Origin: Chloroflexota bacterium
GTDB lineage: Bacteria; Chloroflexota; Anaerolineae; B4-G1
DNA length: 6,040 bases
Direction of reading: 5' to 3'
NCBI GenBank assembly: GCA_003648085.1
Contig: QMOC01000175.1
Span: 1 to 6,040, forward strand
Of this stretch, positions 1 to 5,878 are shown piece by piece. The notes beneath the pieces are model-generated. The model worked only from the letters and a program-made list of their open reading frames with translations. It did no database searches and had not been told where the DNA came from. Numbering within the stretch: the stretch's first letter is position 1; every line of letters begins with the position of its first letter. The position numbers and the translations under genes were made by a program.

Positions 1-3000
1 CACATCGGCTAAGGCACCGGCAACGAGGCCATAGAGTTGCTGATAGATGCCCATTGGATCGAGCGTGCTGTATATGAGCGGTTCCCATAGCCGGTCGCGG
101 GGATAGCCGATGATGCGCACCAGTTCGTTCCGGTAGCGGTCTTGCAGGTCATTGAACGCCTCCACTGCTTGACCGCGAAGGCGTCGGGCCTGCCCCCGCA
201 GTTCATTGAGCCGTGAGGCATAGGTGGTTACGTTGGACAGGGCATCGAGGGCATGGGCGCTGATGTCTCCCCGAATGTCCCGGCTCAATCTGTCGAAAGC
301 GTCCAAAAGATCCTGGGCCGGATCGCCCAGGACTTGCAGATCATCGAAAAGACGTGCACCATCCTCGACCAGGCGGCACCAGTCGGTGAACTGGCGGTAC
401 TGCTCGGCCAACGTCTCGCCCGACTTGTAGATGGCAACAGCGTCTTTATCCAGGTCACGCAGCGCAGCAGCCTGTTTAGCCAGTTCCGACAGAGGCAACT
501 CCTCATCCGCCAGCGTGCGCTCGACAGCCTCCAGTCTCCGGCGCAGATCATCTACCCGATTGCCAAAGCGCGTATAGGCGCGCAGCAAACGGACGCGCAG
601 GTTATTGACCTGATCGGCGTATTTGACACCGGTCACCTGGGTCTCCAGCGTGCTGCGGCGGTGCACGTCCAGACCTGGTAGACGGCCGAGCAGGTTGGTG
701 GCCTTCTGGCGCAACTCGGCCCGACGGCTCTCCGCGGTTGCCCTGACGTCGCGCAGGCGGGTGGCGACGGTGCGACGCAGACTGACGATGGTCGCTTCCT
801 CCGCTGTGGTGCGCAATTCTTCGACTTTGGCAACGTACTTTTCTGTCTCCTCAGCCAGCCGCCGGAACTCTTTGGCCTGAGGGAAAGCGGCTTGCAAGTA
901 ACTGATGCTGGATTGCAGTTCAGCGACTGCGTCGGCCACCTCGTCAATGGAGGGCACCTGGCGCAGTGCCTCGCGCAGGTTGCCGCGCCGGTCGCGCTCG
1001 ATGAGGCCGCGGGCTTCCATCACGTCGAGCAGGGCGTCCACCTCTTCTTCTTTGTAGCCCAGTTCGGTCGCCTGGGCGTAGACCCGACCGATGGGCAGCC
1101 GGTGCAGGGTATATGTCTTGCCTGCACTCTTCACCTTTGTCGTATCGGGGCTGGCCTGAAGCCAGGCGCGGATCTGGGCCTCCAGAGGGTGAAGCCGAAA
1201 GCGCACAGCCCCGGTTGCGCCCTGTTTAGCCTGACGGCGGGTGGGGAAATCGCGCACCGGCTCGATAAGGTCGGGGAAATTGGCCATGAAACTGTCGAGG
1301 CCGGTGTGTGTCAGCGTAAAGAGATCGGCAATGTCCTCTTTCAGACCCTCGACGTTCATCTGCCCCTGTTTTTCGGGCCACGAGGGCAGGCGGTGCAGTG
1401 CGTTGATGTATTTCTGAATGGAACTCTGCCAGTTGCCGACGGCAATGAGCGTGTGATAGTCATCCCCGTAGCGCGCCTCAAGCAGTTGACCGATCACGAC
1501 CTCCACCAGGCGCGCCCCTGCAGCGTCGAAGGCTGCGCCGACCTCGGGCCGTAGCAACTCCATCAGCGCGTTGTCGAGCAAAGCGGGCTGAAACTGATAC
1601 TGGACGAGTTGGTCGTCGGCTTTGGGGATCTGACGGGCACGCCGCTTTTCGTTGATCACCTCGTGCAACGTCAGGAGCAGGAGGGGTGTGAGTTTGAATG
1701 GGGAAACGATCTTGCCGATGGCTGTGTCCAACTCGCGACTGACGCCGACGGTACGGCCCATCAGGTTGAGGGTGAAACGGGCAGTGTGGGCTTCGAGGTC
1801 AAGTTCGACCGGCTCGACGTGATGGCGGCGGGTCTCCTCGTCCCAGTCCAGGTAACGGCGCAAGCGGAACTCGAGAACGATCTCACCCAAGGGGTTGGCG
1901 TCCTTGACCGGCTCGTCTTCCACCAGCACGCGCACGTGGACCCTGCGCTGAGGGAAGCGGCGGGCTGCGCTGGGAAATGCCCCTTCCAGCACCAGCCCGG
2001 CGTTCTGAGTCATTCGCGACCGGAGCCGTTCCACCACCTTCCACTGGCCCGGTCGGAAGACGTGGCCGGTGAGCAGGTCGAGGAAGCCTTCAACAGCACG
2101 TTGGGTGGTCTTTTCGGCGCTTTCGTAGTAGGTGCGGCTGAACTCGCGCACGGTGAGCGTGAGCCAGTCGGTCTTGACCTCACCTCGCTCCAGTCCCAGC
2201 AAGGTGAAACCCGGATTGCGCACGCTGCCGACACGGATGACCAAATCGCCCGCTCCACTCTGGAACAGGTCGTCGAAGATGGGCCGCAGGTCTACACCAA
2301 GGCATCTTCTCTGAATCTCTCTGGTAGCCCCCTCCTCGGGGAAGGCGGCCGCCAGTTTGACGGCTATCTCGCGGTCGGGATGGCCGTGCACCAGAGTATG
2401 GCCCAGGGCGCGGGTGGTGACCTCTTGCACCCGTTTGACGCCGTCGAAGCGGATAGCCCCGCTCAAGAAGTCGTCTACCAGGTCCACAGGCGAATAGGGG
2501 CCGGCGTCGGGCTGCTCTAAATAGCGGCGGGCAATGCGGCGGAAAGCGTTGACGACGGTGCGCGGGCCGTTGGAGAGGTCCTTGCGAACGCTGATCTGAC
2601 CCAGGGCGGCCAGCGTTTCTGGACGTACCATAGCCTCCGTGTGCTCTGCAAACAGGAACTCTTTCGCCAGCCGATCCCACAACCGCGCCGGGAAGGACTG
2701 ATCGTAGATGGCGTCAAGGTCAAGCGCCAGCCCGCGCATACGATCCACGAAGTCTCCGCGCTGGTCAATGATGACGGAAAGCTCTTTACGCGGGATGACG
2801 AGGATAAGACCAAAGGCCAGGTGGTTGCGGCGGGTAGCCAGTCCCTGGATGATGTTGAACAGAGGCGCGACAGGGTCTTTGGCGCCAGACTTGACCTCCG
2901 GCTCGATGTATTGCTGAATCTCGTCGGCCAGGACGAGCAGTCCCTCAAAGCCGGCCTGGTGGGCCAATGCCGTCATCTGCTCGAAGAAGTGAATGTAGTC

Positions 3001-3543
3001 GGGGGCGGTAAGGTCGAGCGTGAGGCGCCCGTCACGCAACCACCGGCGCAGGGTGTTGAGAGCGGCGCCGCTCTCGTCGGCCATCTGCTGTAGGCTGCGT
3101 TCGGCAAAGGTGACGTAGACCGCCTCGGCCTGGTCGCACAGGCTGGGTCTGGAACGGGAGAGAACGTACTTCATCCAGCCGTAGGTAGCGACGATGAGGC
3201 TGGGCAGACGGGTGAGTTGGAAAGGGGGCACGGCCACCAGGTTGGCCTGTTGAGCCTGATCCCAGAGATAGAGGGCCGTGCTGGTCTTGCCGTAGCCGAA
3301 ATCGGCGGTGAGATAGCCGCGCGGGGCCAGATTGTCCTTGATCTGGCGGATGAGGCGACGGGAGAATTCTTCGACGCTGAGGCGGCTTTCACCCCGGCCG
3401 GCATGTAGGGGCACATAGGTGCGCACGTGGGCCTTGTAGGCATCGTCTACCTCACGGGGGCGCTCCAGGAGCGCTTCCGCCGTCTGGGTGGCGACGACCT
3501 CTTCTTTGGTTAGTACAACATTCAGACATTCCAGGCTGGACAT
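1..3543 (-). CDS. Large BrxC/PglY-like P-loop ATPase of a putative phage-defence operon (3' end outside window)
   Basis: An uninterrupted minus-strand frame starts at ATG 3543 and is still open at base 1, giving 1181 visible codons. The start is supported by a GGAG motif 7 nt upstream (3551-3554) and by the end of the HEPN gene 17 nt before it. Visible features: an N-terminal P-loop at residues 80-87 (ADFGYGKT, matching [AG]x4GK[ST] with Ala in place of the first Gly); a Walker B-like stretch LLVLADE at 202-208 followed by IQQYI; a sensor-like FGLILVIP strand near 244-251; a possible winged-helix segment around 805-858; and charged, probably coiled-coil helices around 874-951 and 991-1031. 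Length, ATPase position and the DE-x-x-QYI context resemble the BrxC/PglY/DUF6079-type ATPases of BREX-like systems (known family; assignment inferred). No signal peptide or membrane segment is apparent, so it is probably cytoplasmic. Its substrate is unknown. Downstream genes that could name the system lie outside the window. Confidence 0.82.
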   Translation of the reverse strand, partial: MSSLECLNVVLTKEEVVATQTAEALLERPREVDDAYKAHVRTYVPLHAGRGESRLSVEEFSRRLIRQIKDNLAPRGYLTADFGYGKTSTALYLWDQAQQANLVAVPPFQLTRLPSLIVATYGWMKYVLSRSRPSLCDQAEAVYVTFAERSLQQMADESGAALNTLRRWLRDGRLTLDLTAPDYIHFFEQMTALAHQAGFEGLLVLADEIQQYIEPEVKSGAKDPVAPLFNIIQGLATRRNHLAFGLILVIPRKELSVIIDQRGDFVDRMRGLALDLDAIYDQSFPARLWDRLAKEFLFAEHTEAMVRPETLAALGQISVRKDLSNGPRTVVNAFRRIARRYLEQPDAGPYSPVDLVDDFLSGAIRFDGVKRVQEVTTRALGHTLVHGHPDREIAVKLAAAFPEEGATREIQRRCLGVDLRPIFDDLFQSGAGDLVIRVGSVRNPGFTLLGLERGEVKTDWLTLTVREFSRTYYESAEKTTQRAVEGFLDLLTGHVFRPGQWKVVERLRSRMTQNAGLVLEGAFPSAARRFPQRRVHVRVLVEDEPVKDANPLGEIVLEFRLRRYLDWDEETRRHHVEPVELDLEAHTARFTLNLMGRTVGVSRELDTAIGKIVSPFKLTPLLLLTLHEVINEKRRARQIPKADDQLVQYQFQPALLDNALMELLRPEVGAAFDAAGARLVEVVIGQLLEARYGDDYHTLIAVGNWQSSIQKYINALHRLPSWPEKQGQMNVEGLKEDIADLFTLTHTGLDSFMANFPDLIEPVRDFPTRRQAKQGATGAVRFRLHPLEAQIRAWLQASPDTTKVKSAGKTYTLHRLPIGRVYAQATELGYKEEEVDALLDVMEARGLIERDRRGNLREALRQVPSIDEVADAVAELQSSISYLQAAFPQAKEFRRLAEETEKYVAKVEELRTTAEEATIVSLRRTVATRLRDVRATAESRRAELRQKATNLLGRLPGLDVHRRSTLETQVTGVKYADQVNNLRVRLLRAYTRFGNRVDDLRRRLEAVERTLADEELPLSELAKQAAALRDLDKDAVAIYKSGETLAEQYRQFTDWCRLVEDGARLFDDLQVLGDPAQDLLDAFDRLSRDIRGDISAHALDALSNVTTYASRLNELRGQARRLRGQAVEAFNDLQDRYRNELVRIIGYPRDRLWEPLIYSTLDPMGIYQQLYGLVAGALADV

Positions 3544-3546
3544 ATT

Positions 3547-3554
3547 CCCTCTCC
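3547..3554 (-). promoter_or_regulatory. Ribosome binding site of the large ATPase gene
   Basis: The minus strand reads GGAGAGGG just upstream of the ATG at 3543, with GGAG spaced 7 nt from it. It lies in the 17-nt gap after the HEPN stop codon and fixes the start of the long frame. Confidence 0.7.
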
Positions 3555-3560
3555 ACTGTT

Positions 3561-3962
3561 TCAGCACTGCGCCAACTGTTCCTCTACCCAGGACAGCACA
3601 TCACCTGCTACCTCCAGGGCGGAACGTGCCTCTTCCTGAGTAACGGGTTCCCAGTCACCTGGATAGCGTGTCTGCACTGCATACTGGGTAAGGATCAAAG
3701 CTTCATCCACATTAGCCGGTATCGCCATCCCAGATGCCCGAAGTATGTCGAGAAGTGTTTCCAATATATGGGTACGTGGAAACGGTATGCCTCGTCCCAA
3801 CATCAGCGCTTTCAGAGCCTTCTCCGCACACTGTTGGGCATGAAAACAGACGTCTTCCAACAGCACATTGGGCGATCTCACTCCTGCGAACGCCAGAGCC
3901 AGGTCGGAGTGGGCTCTCTTCAGCCACGCTTGGGGAGAATCAGGAGGCGGACGTTCGTTCAT
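3561..3962 (-). CDS. HEPN domain protein, probable toxin partner of the adjacent MNT nucleotidyltransferase
   Basis: Encodes 133 residues, a typical single-domain HEPN length. Recognisable family features are an all-helical composition, the helix FHAQQCAEKALKALML at 40-55, the RTHILETLL segment at 63-71 and TRYPGDWEPVT at 98-108. HEPN proteins paired with MNT proteins are often RNase toxins (established for the HepT group). This one belongs to the FxAQQxAEKALKA...TRYPGD subgroup. The classical R-x(4-6)-H catalytic motif is not evident: the nearest arrangements are R57...H65 (7 residues between) and R63-T-H65. RNase activity is therefore uncertain. The start at 3962 has an AAAGG motif 6 nt upstream, and the first 23 nt lie inside the end of the MNT gene, implying translational coupling. 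The stop is 17 nt before the large ATPase gene. Confidence 0.9.
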   Translation of the reverse strand: MNERPPPDSPQAWLKRAHSDLALAFAGVRSPNVLLEDVCFHAQQCAEKALKALMLGRGIPFPRTHILETLLDILRASGMAIPANVDEALILTQYAVQTRYPGDWEPVTQEEARSALEVAGDVLSWVEEQLAQC

Positions 3963-4278
3963 ATAGCACCTTTCCCTCTCTCAGCGCCGATTCGTAAATC
4001 AAACTGGTGGTATGCTGATACCGTCTGATCTGTTCTGGCGTGGCAACAATGACGTCTATCGGTACCAACAGCCCTCGCAGGGCACGGCGGATGTATGTGC
4101 TCTCTCGTCGTGGATGGGTGATGCCCTTGATGATGACGAGCAGATCCAGGTCGCTGGCGGGACCGGCGTTGCCCCGCGCGTATGAGCCGAACAGGATGAT
4201 CTGCTCCGGTTTCGTGATCGTCAATATACGGCGCGTGATCTCGTCCAGCAGTCCCTGTATCTCGTCTGCATCTGGCAT
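3940..4278 (-). CDS. MNT-type minimal nucleotidyltransferase, probable antitoxin of the HEPN protein
   Basis: Encodes 112 residues from ATG 4278, chosen because a strong purine-rich AAGGGGGAG lies directly upstream (4281-4289). A longer frame begins at 4359 but would overlap the ATPase gene by 59 nt and lacks comparable support. The polymerase-beta-type signature is complete: LFGSYARG with G31-S32, then D43 and D45 (GS-x10-D-x-D), and a likely third acidic residue at D75 in PIDVIVAT. Such proteins transfer nucleotides; in the characterised MntA-HepT pairs the MNT protein AMPylates and silences the HEPN toxin (known for relatives, inferred here). The gene follows the small ATPase by 22 nt and overlaps the HEPN start by 23 nt. 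This antitoxin-first order lets the neutraliser be made before the toxin. Confidence 0.92.
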   Translation of the reverse strand: MPDADEIQGLLDEITRRILTITKPEQIILFGSYARGNAGPASDLDLLVIIKGITHPRRESTYIRRALRGLLVPIDVIVATPEQIRRYQHTTSLIYESALREGKVLYERTSAS

Positions 4279-4280
4279 AT

Positions 4281-4289
4281 CTCCCCCTT
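4281..4289 (-). promoter_or_regulatory. Ribosome binding site deciding the MNT start
   Basis: Minus-strand AAGGGGGAG lies 2 nt from ATG 4278, with the G-run core about 4 nt away. It occupies the 22-nt gap after the ATPase stop and favours the 112-residue product over an extended form starting at 4359. Confidence 0.65.
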
Positions 4290-4300
4290 TCAGTATTCGC

Positions 4301-4804
4301 TTATAACACAGCACGGATCGCATCCCACAGGCTACCTTCACGCACGGGGGGCAGGGCATAGTACTCGAGCAGGCTCAGGTTGTGGTAGACGACGTCAAAG
4401 TCGTGCGGTGTGGGAGCGGGCAAGGCTATCGCTTGGAAGCCCATTTCGTTATGCCGATGGGTGATGAAAAGCAGAGTATGCGTACCCTTACGTTGAGCCA
4501 CAGCCAACAGACTCCGTACAGTGCGCTCGCGGGCACCGGCGTTGTCCACGATGGCCCGGGGCGTTGGACGTTCACTGCGCCTGTCGAAGGCTGCCGGGCC
4601 GGGGAAGTAGGGCATCGCCAGCGACCGGCTGAGTGTCCAGGCTAGGAACGTCTTGCCGCTGCCAACCGGGCCGTACAGATTCACCGTCTCCGGGAAACGC
4701 AGCGCGTCACGTATGGCGTCGAAGGCAGCCCTTTGGCCATCGGTCAGCCAGTTGGGCTTGGCCTGGGTCTTGAGTTGGTTCAGCAAGACCAGCATCCTGC
4801 TCAT
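4301..4804 (-). CDS. Small P-loop ATPase, first intact gene of the defence-like operon
   Basis: Encodes 167 residues ending in TAA at 4301. A conserved-looking lead-in (WLTDGQRAAFDAIRDALR) precedes a clear Walker A GPVGSGKT at 45-52 (first Gly 45). Later come RAIVDNA (83-89), possibly a degenerate Walker B, and the strand LLFITHRH (111-118) in the sensor-1 position. It is short for an AAA+ protein and no lid domain is obvious, so it may work with a partner, perhaps the large ATPase encoded downstream; that is inference. I cannot name a family. Its first 24 residues are encoded a second time at 5948-5877, on the other side of an inserted toxin-antitoxin block. At this copy the bases upstream of ATG 4804 come from the insert and show no good ribosome binding site. 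The internal ATG 4795, preceded by AGCAGG, is another possible start, although the spacing there is too short to be ideal. Confidence 0.82.
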   Translation of the reverse strand: MSRMLVLLNQLKTQAKPNWLTDGQRAAFDAIRDALRFPETVNLYGPVGSGKTFLAWTLSRSLAMPYFPGPAAFDRRSERPTPRAIVDNAGARERTVRSLLAVAQRKGTHTLLFITHRHNEMGFQAIALPAPTPHDFDVVYHNLSLLEYYALPPVREGSLWDAIRAVL

Positions 4805-4806
4805 CG
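4734..4806. repeat. 73-bp direct repeat, copy 1 (within the intact ATPase gene)
   Basis: This stretch runs from 2 bp upstream of the ATPase start codon to codon 24 and matches 5878-5950 at 71 of 73 positions by eye. The two differences are A4739/G5883 (a silent GAT/GAC change) and C4796/T5940. Similarity stops abruptly at both ends. On the low side the intact ATPase gene continues; on the high side lies the hicA-like remnant. Confidence 0.95.
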
Positions 4807-4872
4807 GTGCACATTGGGATACCGCAACAAGTTAGTCAGTTTCCCCCCGTCCCAGTCCCATGGCAATCTCAC
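4807..4872 (-). pseudogene. hicA-like toxin remnant, N-terminal piece only
   Basis: From GTG 4872 the frame reads VRLPWDWDGGKLTNLLRYPNVHR and then stops inside the repeat. The start resembles HicA proteins, which commonly open with (M)(K/R)LPRD-x-x-G-x-x-L-x-x-x-L-R-R-Y (family knowledge). The GTGA overlap with the end of the hicB-like reading frame is the expected coupling. The rest of the roughly 60-80 residue double-stranded RNA-binding fold, including its catalytic His, is absent. The similarity covers only about 18 residues, so the call is tentative; position and overlap are the stronger arguments. Confidence 0.5.
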
Positions 4873-5083
4873 GCCGGTACGGCCTCTTCCCGAATGACGT
4901 GCGACCAAGCTATCGCCGGCCGATCATCCCCATCGAAATGGCATCACACAGCATCCTGAACGGCCAGTTTCAACTCATCTCAGTGTCTGCTTTGGTGAAG
5001 ATCGAGTGCCCCAGTGCCCTGGCCGTGTACCCGCCTTCTGGGTCTGGCTCTACAACCAAGATAATCTCACTTACCGTACTCAT
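4869..5083 (-). pseudogene. hicB: Broken hicB-family antitoxin gene (frameshift plus nonsense)
   Basis: From ATG 5083 the frame reads MSTVSEIILVVEPDPEGGYTARALGHSIFTKADT in two parts (residues 1-17 and 18-34), then hits TGA at 4970-4972 after only 37 residues. Moving to the neighbouring frame near 4980-4981 restores family-like sequence: DELKLAVQDAV, then an in-frame TGA (4944-4946) where relatives have Arg, then CHFDGDDRPAIAWSHV and IREEAVPA before the natural stop at 4869. The total of 215 nt is one base short of 72 codons, so a single-base deletion plus a CGA-to-TGA type change explain it. Small HicB-like proteins of this pattern (EGGYTARALG.SIFT.ADT) neutralise HicA mRNA interferases. The start overlaps the higA stop by 4 nt (ATGA). 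The 37-residue product is unlikely to be functional. Confidence 0.82.
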
Positions 5084-5379
5084 CCCGTTTTCCGGCCCTC
5101 CAGCGGCACGATCCGCACCTCCAGCCGTGCCCCTAGTGCCTCCACCACCCGTCGCAGGAAAGAGAGTTTGGGCTCAACCTTTCCGCTTTCCAGCCGGGCA
5201 ATACTGGGTTGCTTGGTGCCTACCAGTGCGGCCAACTGCTCCTGTGTCAGTCCGCGCATAATGCGTAGCCGCGCCACCTGGTAGGCCGGTTCCAATTCCT
5301 CGGCAGCGGCCCGAAACTCCGGGTCTCTCATTTGCTCGGCTTCCCAGTCCTCAAACCGAACGTTGCTACTTGTGCTCAT
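5080..5379 (-). CDS. higA: XRE-family antitoxin, HigA-like
   Basis: Encodes 99 residues. After a charged N-terminal helix, residues 35-85 form an XRE/HTH_3 domain: QVARLRIMRGLTQEQLAALV, then the GTKQPSIARLESG recognition-helix region, and RRVVEALGARLEVRIVPL at the end. In HigBA-type modules such proteins bind and inhibit the toxin and repress the shared promoter; the palindrome at 5747-5766 is a plausible operator. The start at 5379 overlaps the toxin stop by 4 nt (ATGA) and has a strong GGAGGGAGA upstream (5383-5391). Longer in-frame versions reaching 5538 would run across the toxin gene and are not supported. The stop at 5080 overlaps the start of the broken hicB by 4 nt. The product looks intact. 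Confidence 0.9.
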   Translation of the reverse strand: MSTSSNVRFEDWEAEQMRDPEFRAAAEELEPAYQVARLRIMRGLTQEQLAALVGTKQPSIARLESGKVEPKLSFLRRVVEALGARLEVRIVPLEGRKTG

Positions 5380-5732
5380 TTCTCTCCCTCCAGAAACTCG
5401 GCCATCCGCCGCTCGGCGGTGGCGATCTCCCGTCTCGGCGTCTTGCGTCCCTTCTTGCGGAATCCGTGCAGGATGATGAAACGTCGCCTTGTGTGGGCGA
5501 AGTAGAACAGCCGTATTGCCCCAGGTCGCAACTCCCATAGGCTACGGTGTCCTGACACAGGCCGGGCGTAGGGCATTCCCAACAGTATCCCAAACTCGCG
5601 CAGTAGGCGCAGGTAGTTGCGCACCTTTGCCCGTTCCTGCGCCGGCAGCGCGTTGATAAACTCGACTACCGCGCTTCTGCCTCGTGCATCGGTGTAGAAT
5701 TCGACTACCCACTTGTATTGCTGTGTGTCCAT
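5376..5732 (-). CDS. higB: HigB/RelE-superfamily mRNA interferase toxin (Gp49-like)
   Basis: Encodes 118 residues from ATG 5732. The N-terminal pattern (WVVEFYTDARGRSAVVEFIN, residues 8-27), the central SLWELRPGAIRLFYF (64-78) and the C-terminal FIILHGFRKKGRKTPRREI (85-103) are typical of phage-derived Gp49-like/HigB toxins (PF05973 type), including the R-x-F/Y-YF strand and the basic FRKKxxKTP catalytic region. Such toxins cleave mRNA, often on the ribosome. The start is set by homology and by the promoter immediately upstream. The frame happens to stay open back to 5948 through the repeat element and the truncated ATPase start, and automated callers may report a 190-residue fusion. The stop overlaps the antitoxin start (ATGA), giving the toxin-first order typical of HigBA. 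Confidence 0.9.
   Translation of the reverse strand: MDTQQYKWVVEFYTDARGRSAVVEFINALPAQERAKVRNYLRLLREFGILLGMPYARPVSGHRSLWELRPGAIRLFYFAHTRRRFIILHGFRKKGRKTPRREIATAERRMAEFLEGEK
5383..5391 (-). promoter_or_regulatory. Ribosome binding site of higA
   Basis: Minus-strand GGAGGGAGA lies 3 nt upstream of ATG 5379, within the last codons of higB. It is far stronger than anything seen before higB, which would favour antitoxin over toxin synthesis. Confidence 0.7.
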
Positions 5733-5745
5733 CGTTGCGCTCTTA

Positions 5746-5773
5746 ATTATAACTCTGTCGTTATAAAGGTCAA
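5746..5773 (-). promoter_or_regulatory. Strong sigma-70-type promoter for higBA
   Basis: On the minus strand a -35 box TTGACC (5768-5773) and a perfect -10 box TATAAT (5746-5751) are separated by 16 nt. Initiation about 7 nt downstream would place the transcript start near 5739, only some 6-7 nt before the higB ATG at 5732. The message would be nearly leaderless. The promoter points toward higBA and, beyond it, the small ATPase/MNT/HEPN/large ATPase operon. Confidence 0.85.
5747..5766. promoter_or_regulatory. Palindromic operator candidate overlapping the higBA -10 box
   Basis: TTATAAC and GTTATAA form a perfect 7-bp inverted repeat around a 6-bp centre (TCTGTC on the plus strand). It covers most of the -10 box and nearly all of the promoter spacer. 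A dimeric XRE antitoxin bound here would block RNA polymerase, matching the known autorepression of HigA proteins. Binding itself is inferred. Confidence 0.75.
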
Positions 5774-5800
5774 GCTCCTCCAGCCGAAGACCGAGGCCCA

Positions 5801-5878
5801 GCAACTGAAGTTGCGGGCTACATTTGCAAAGCCCGCCCTCCGGCGGGCTGGCAGTCGCCGCAGGGTGGTTTAGCAACT
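5801..5878. repeat. Short palindromic interspersed-repeat-like element
   Basis: The element begins with GCAACT-GA-AGTTGC (5801-5814, a 6-bp inverted repeat) and ends with another GCAACT (5873-5878). In between, AGCCCGCC-CTCC-GGCGGGCT (5830-5849) forms a perfect 8-bp hairpin. It codes for nothing recognisable. The composition and flanking short direct repeat resemble REP/MITE-like units scattered in some bacterial genomes; I believe similar units occur in Chloroflexota, but this rests on memory. It directly abuts the truncated ATPase start. Confidence 0.6.

Larger units (their letters stand above)
4807..5877. other. Inserted block carrying toxin-antitoxin genes, bracketed by the 73-bp direct repeats
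   Basis: This 1071-bp segment separates a truncated start of the small ATPase gene (5948-5878) from its intact copy (4804-4301). It holds, in transcription order, a palindromic repeat element, a promoter/operator, higB, higA, a broken hicB and a hicA remnant. No transposase, integrase or terminal inverted repeat is visible, so the way it arrived is unknown. The flanking duplication and the disrupted gene order (upstream gene end, 6 nt, ATPase start) are direct sequence observations; the insertion history is inference. Confidence 0.75.

Noticed and set aside
1609..2520. Plus-strand open frame of 303 codons
   Set aside because: It lies wholly antisense to the large ATPase frame, has no recognisable domain or ribosome binding site, and is expected by chance opposite a GC-rich gene. 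The same applies to the plus-strand frames at 892-1554, 2641-3093 and 253-681.
4279..4359. Extended N-terminus for the MNT protein (start 4359)
   Set aside because: It would overlap the ATPase gene, adds Cys-rich non-family sequence, and a strong ribosome binding site sits right before ATG 4278.
4860..5261. Plus-strand open frame of 133 codons
   Set aside because: It is antisense to higA and the broken hicB, with proline-rich low-complexity composition and no domain.
5380..5538. Extended N-terminus for the XRE antitoxin (start 5538)
   Set aside because: The extension is the shadow of higB in another frame. ATG 5379 has a strong ribosome binding site and the usual 4-nt overlap.
5830..5849. 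Hairpin as an intrinsic terminator
   Set aside because: The 8-bp GC stem has no following T-run on either strand, so it fits a repeat-element palindrome better than a rho-independent terminator.
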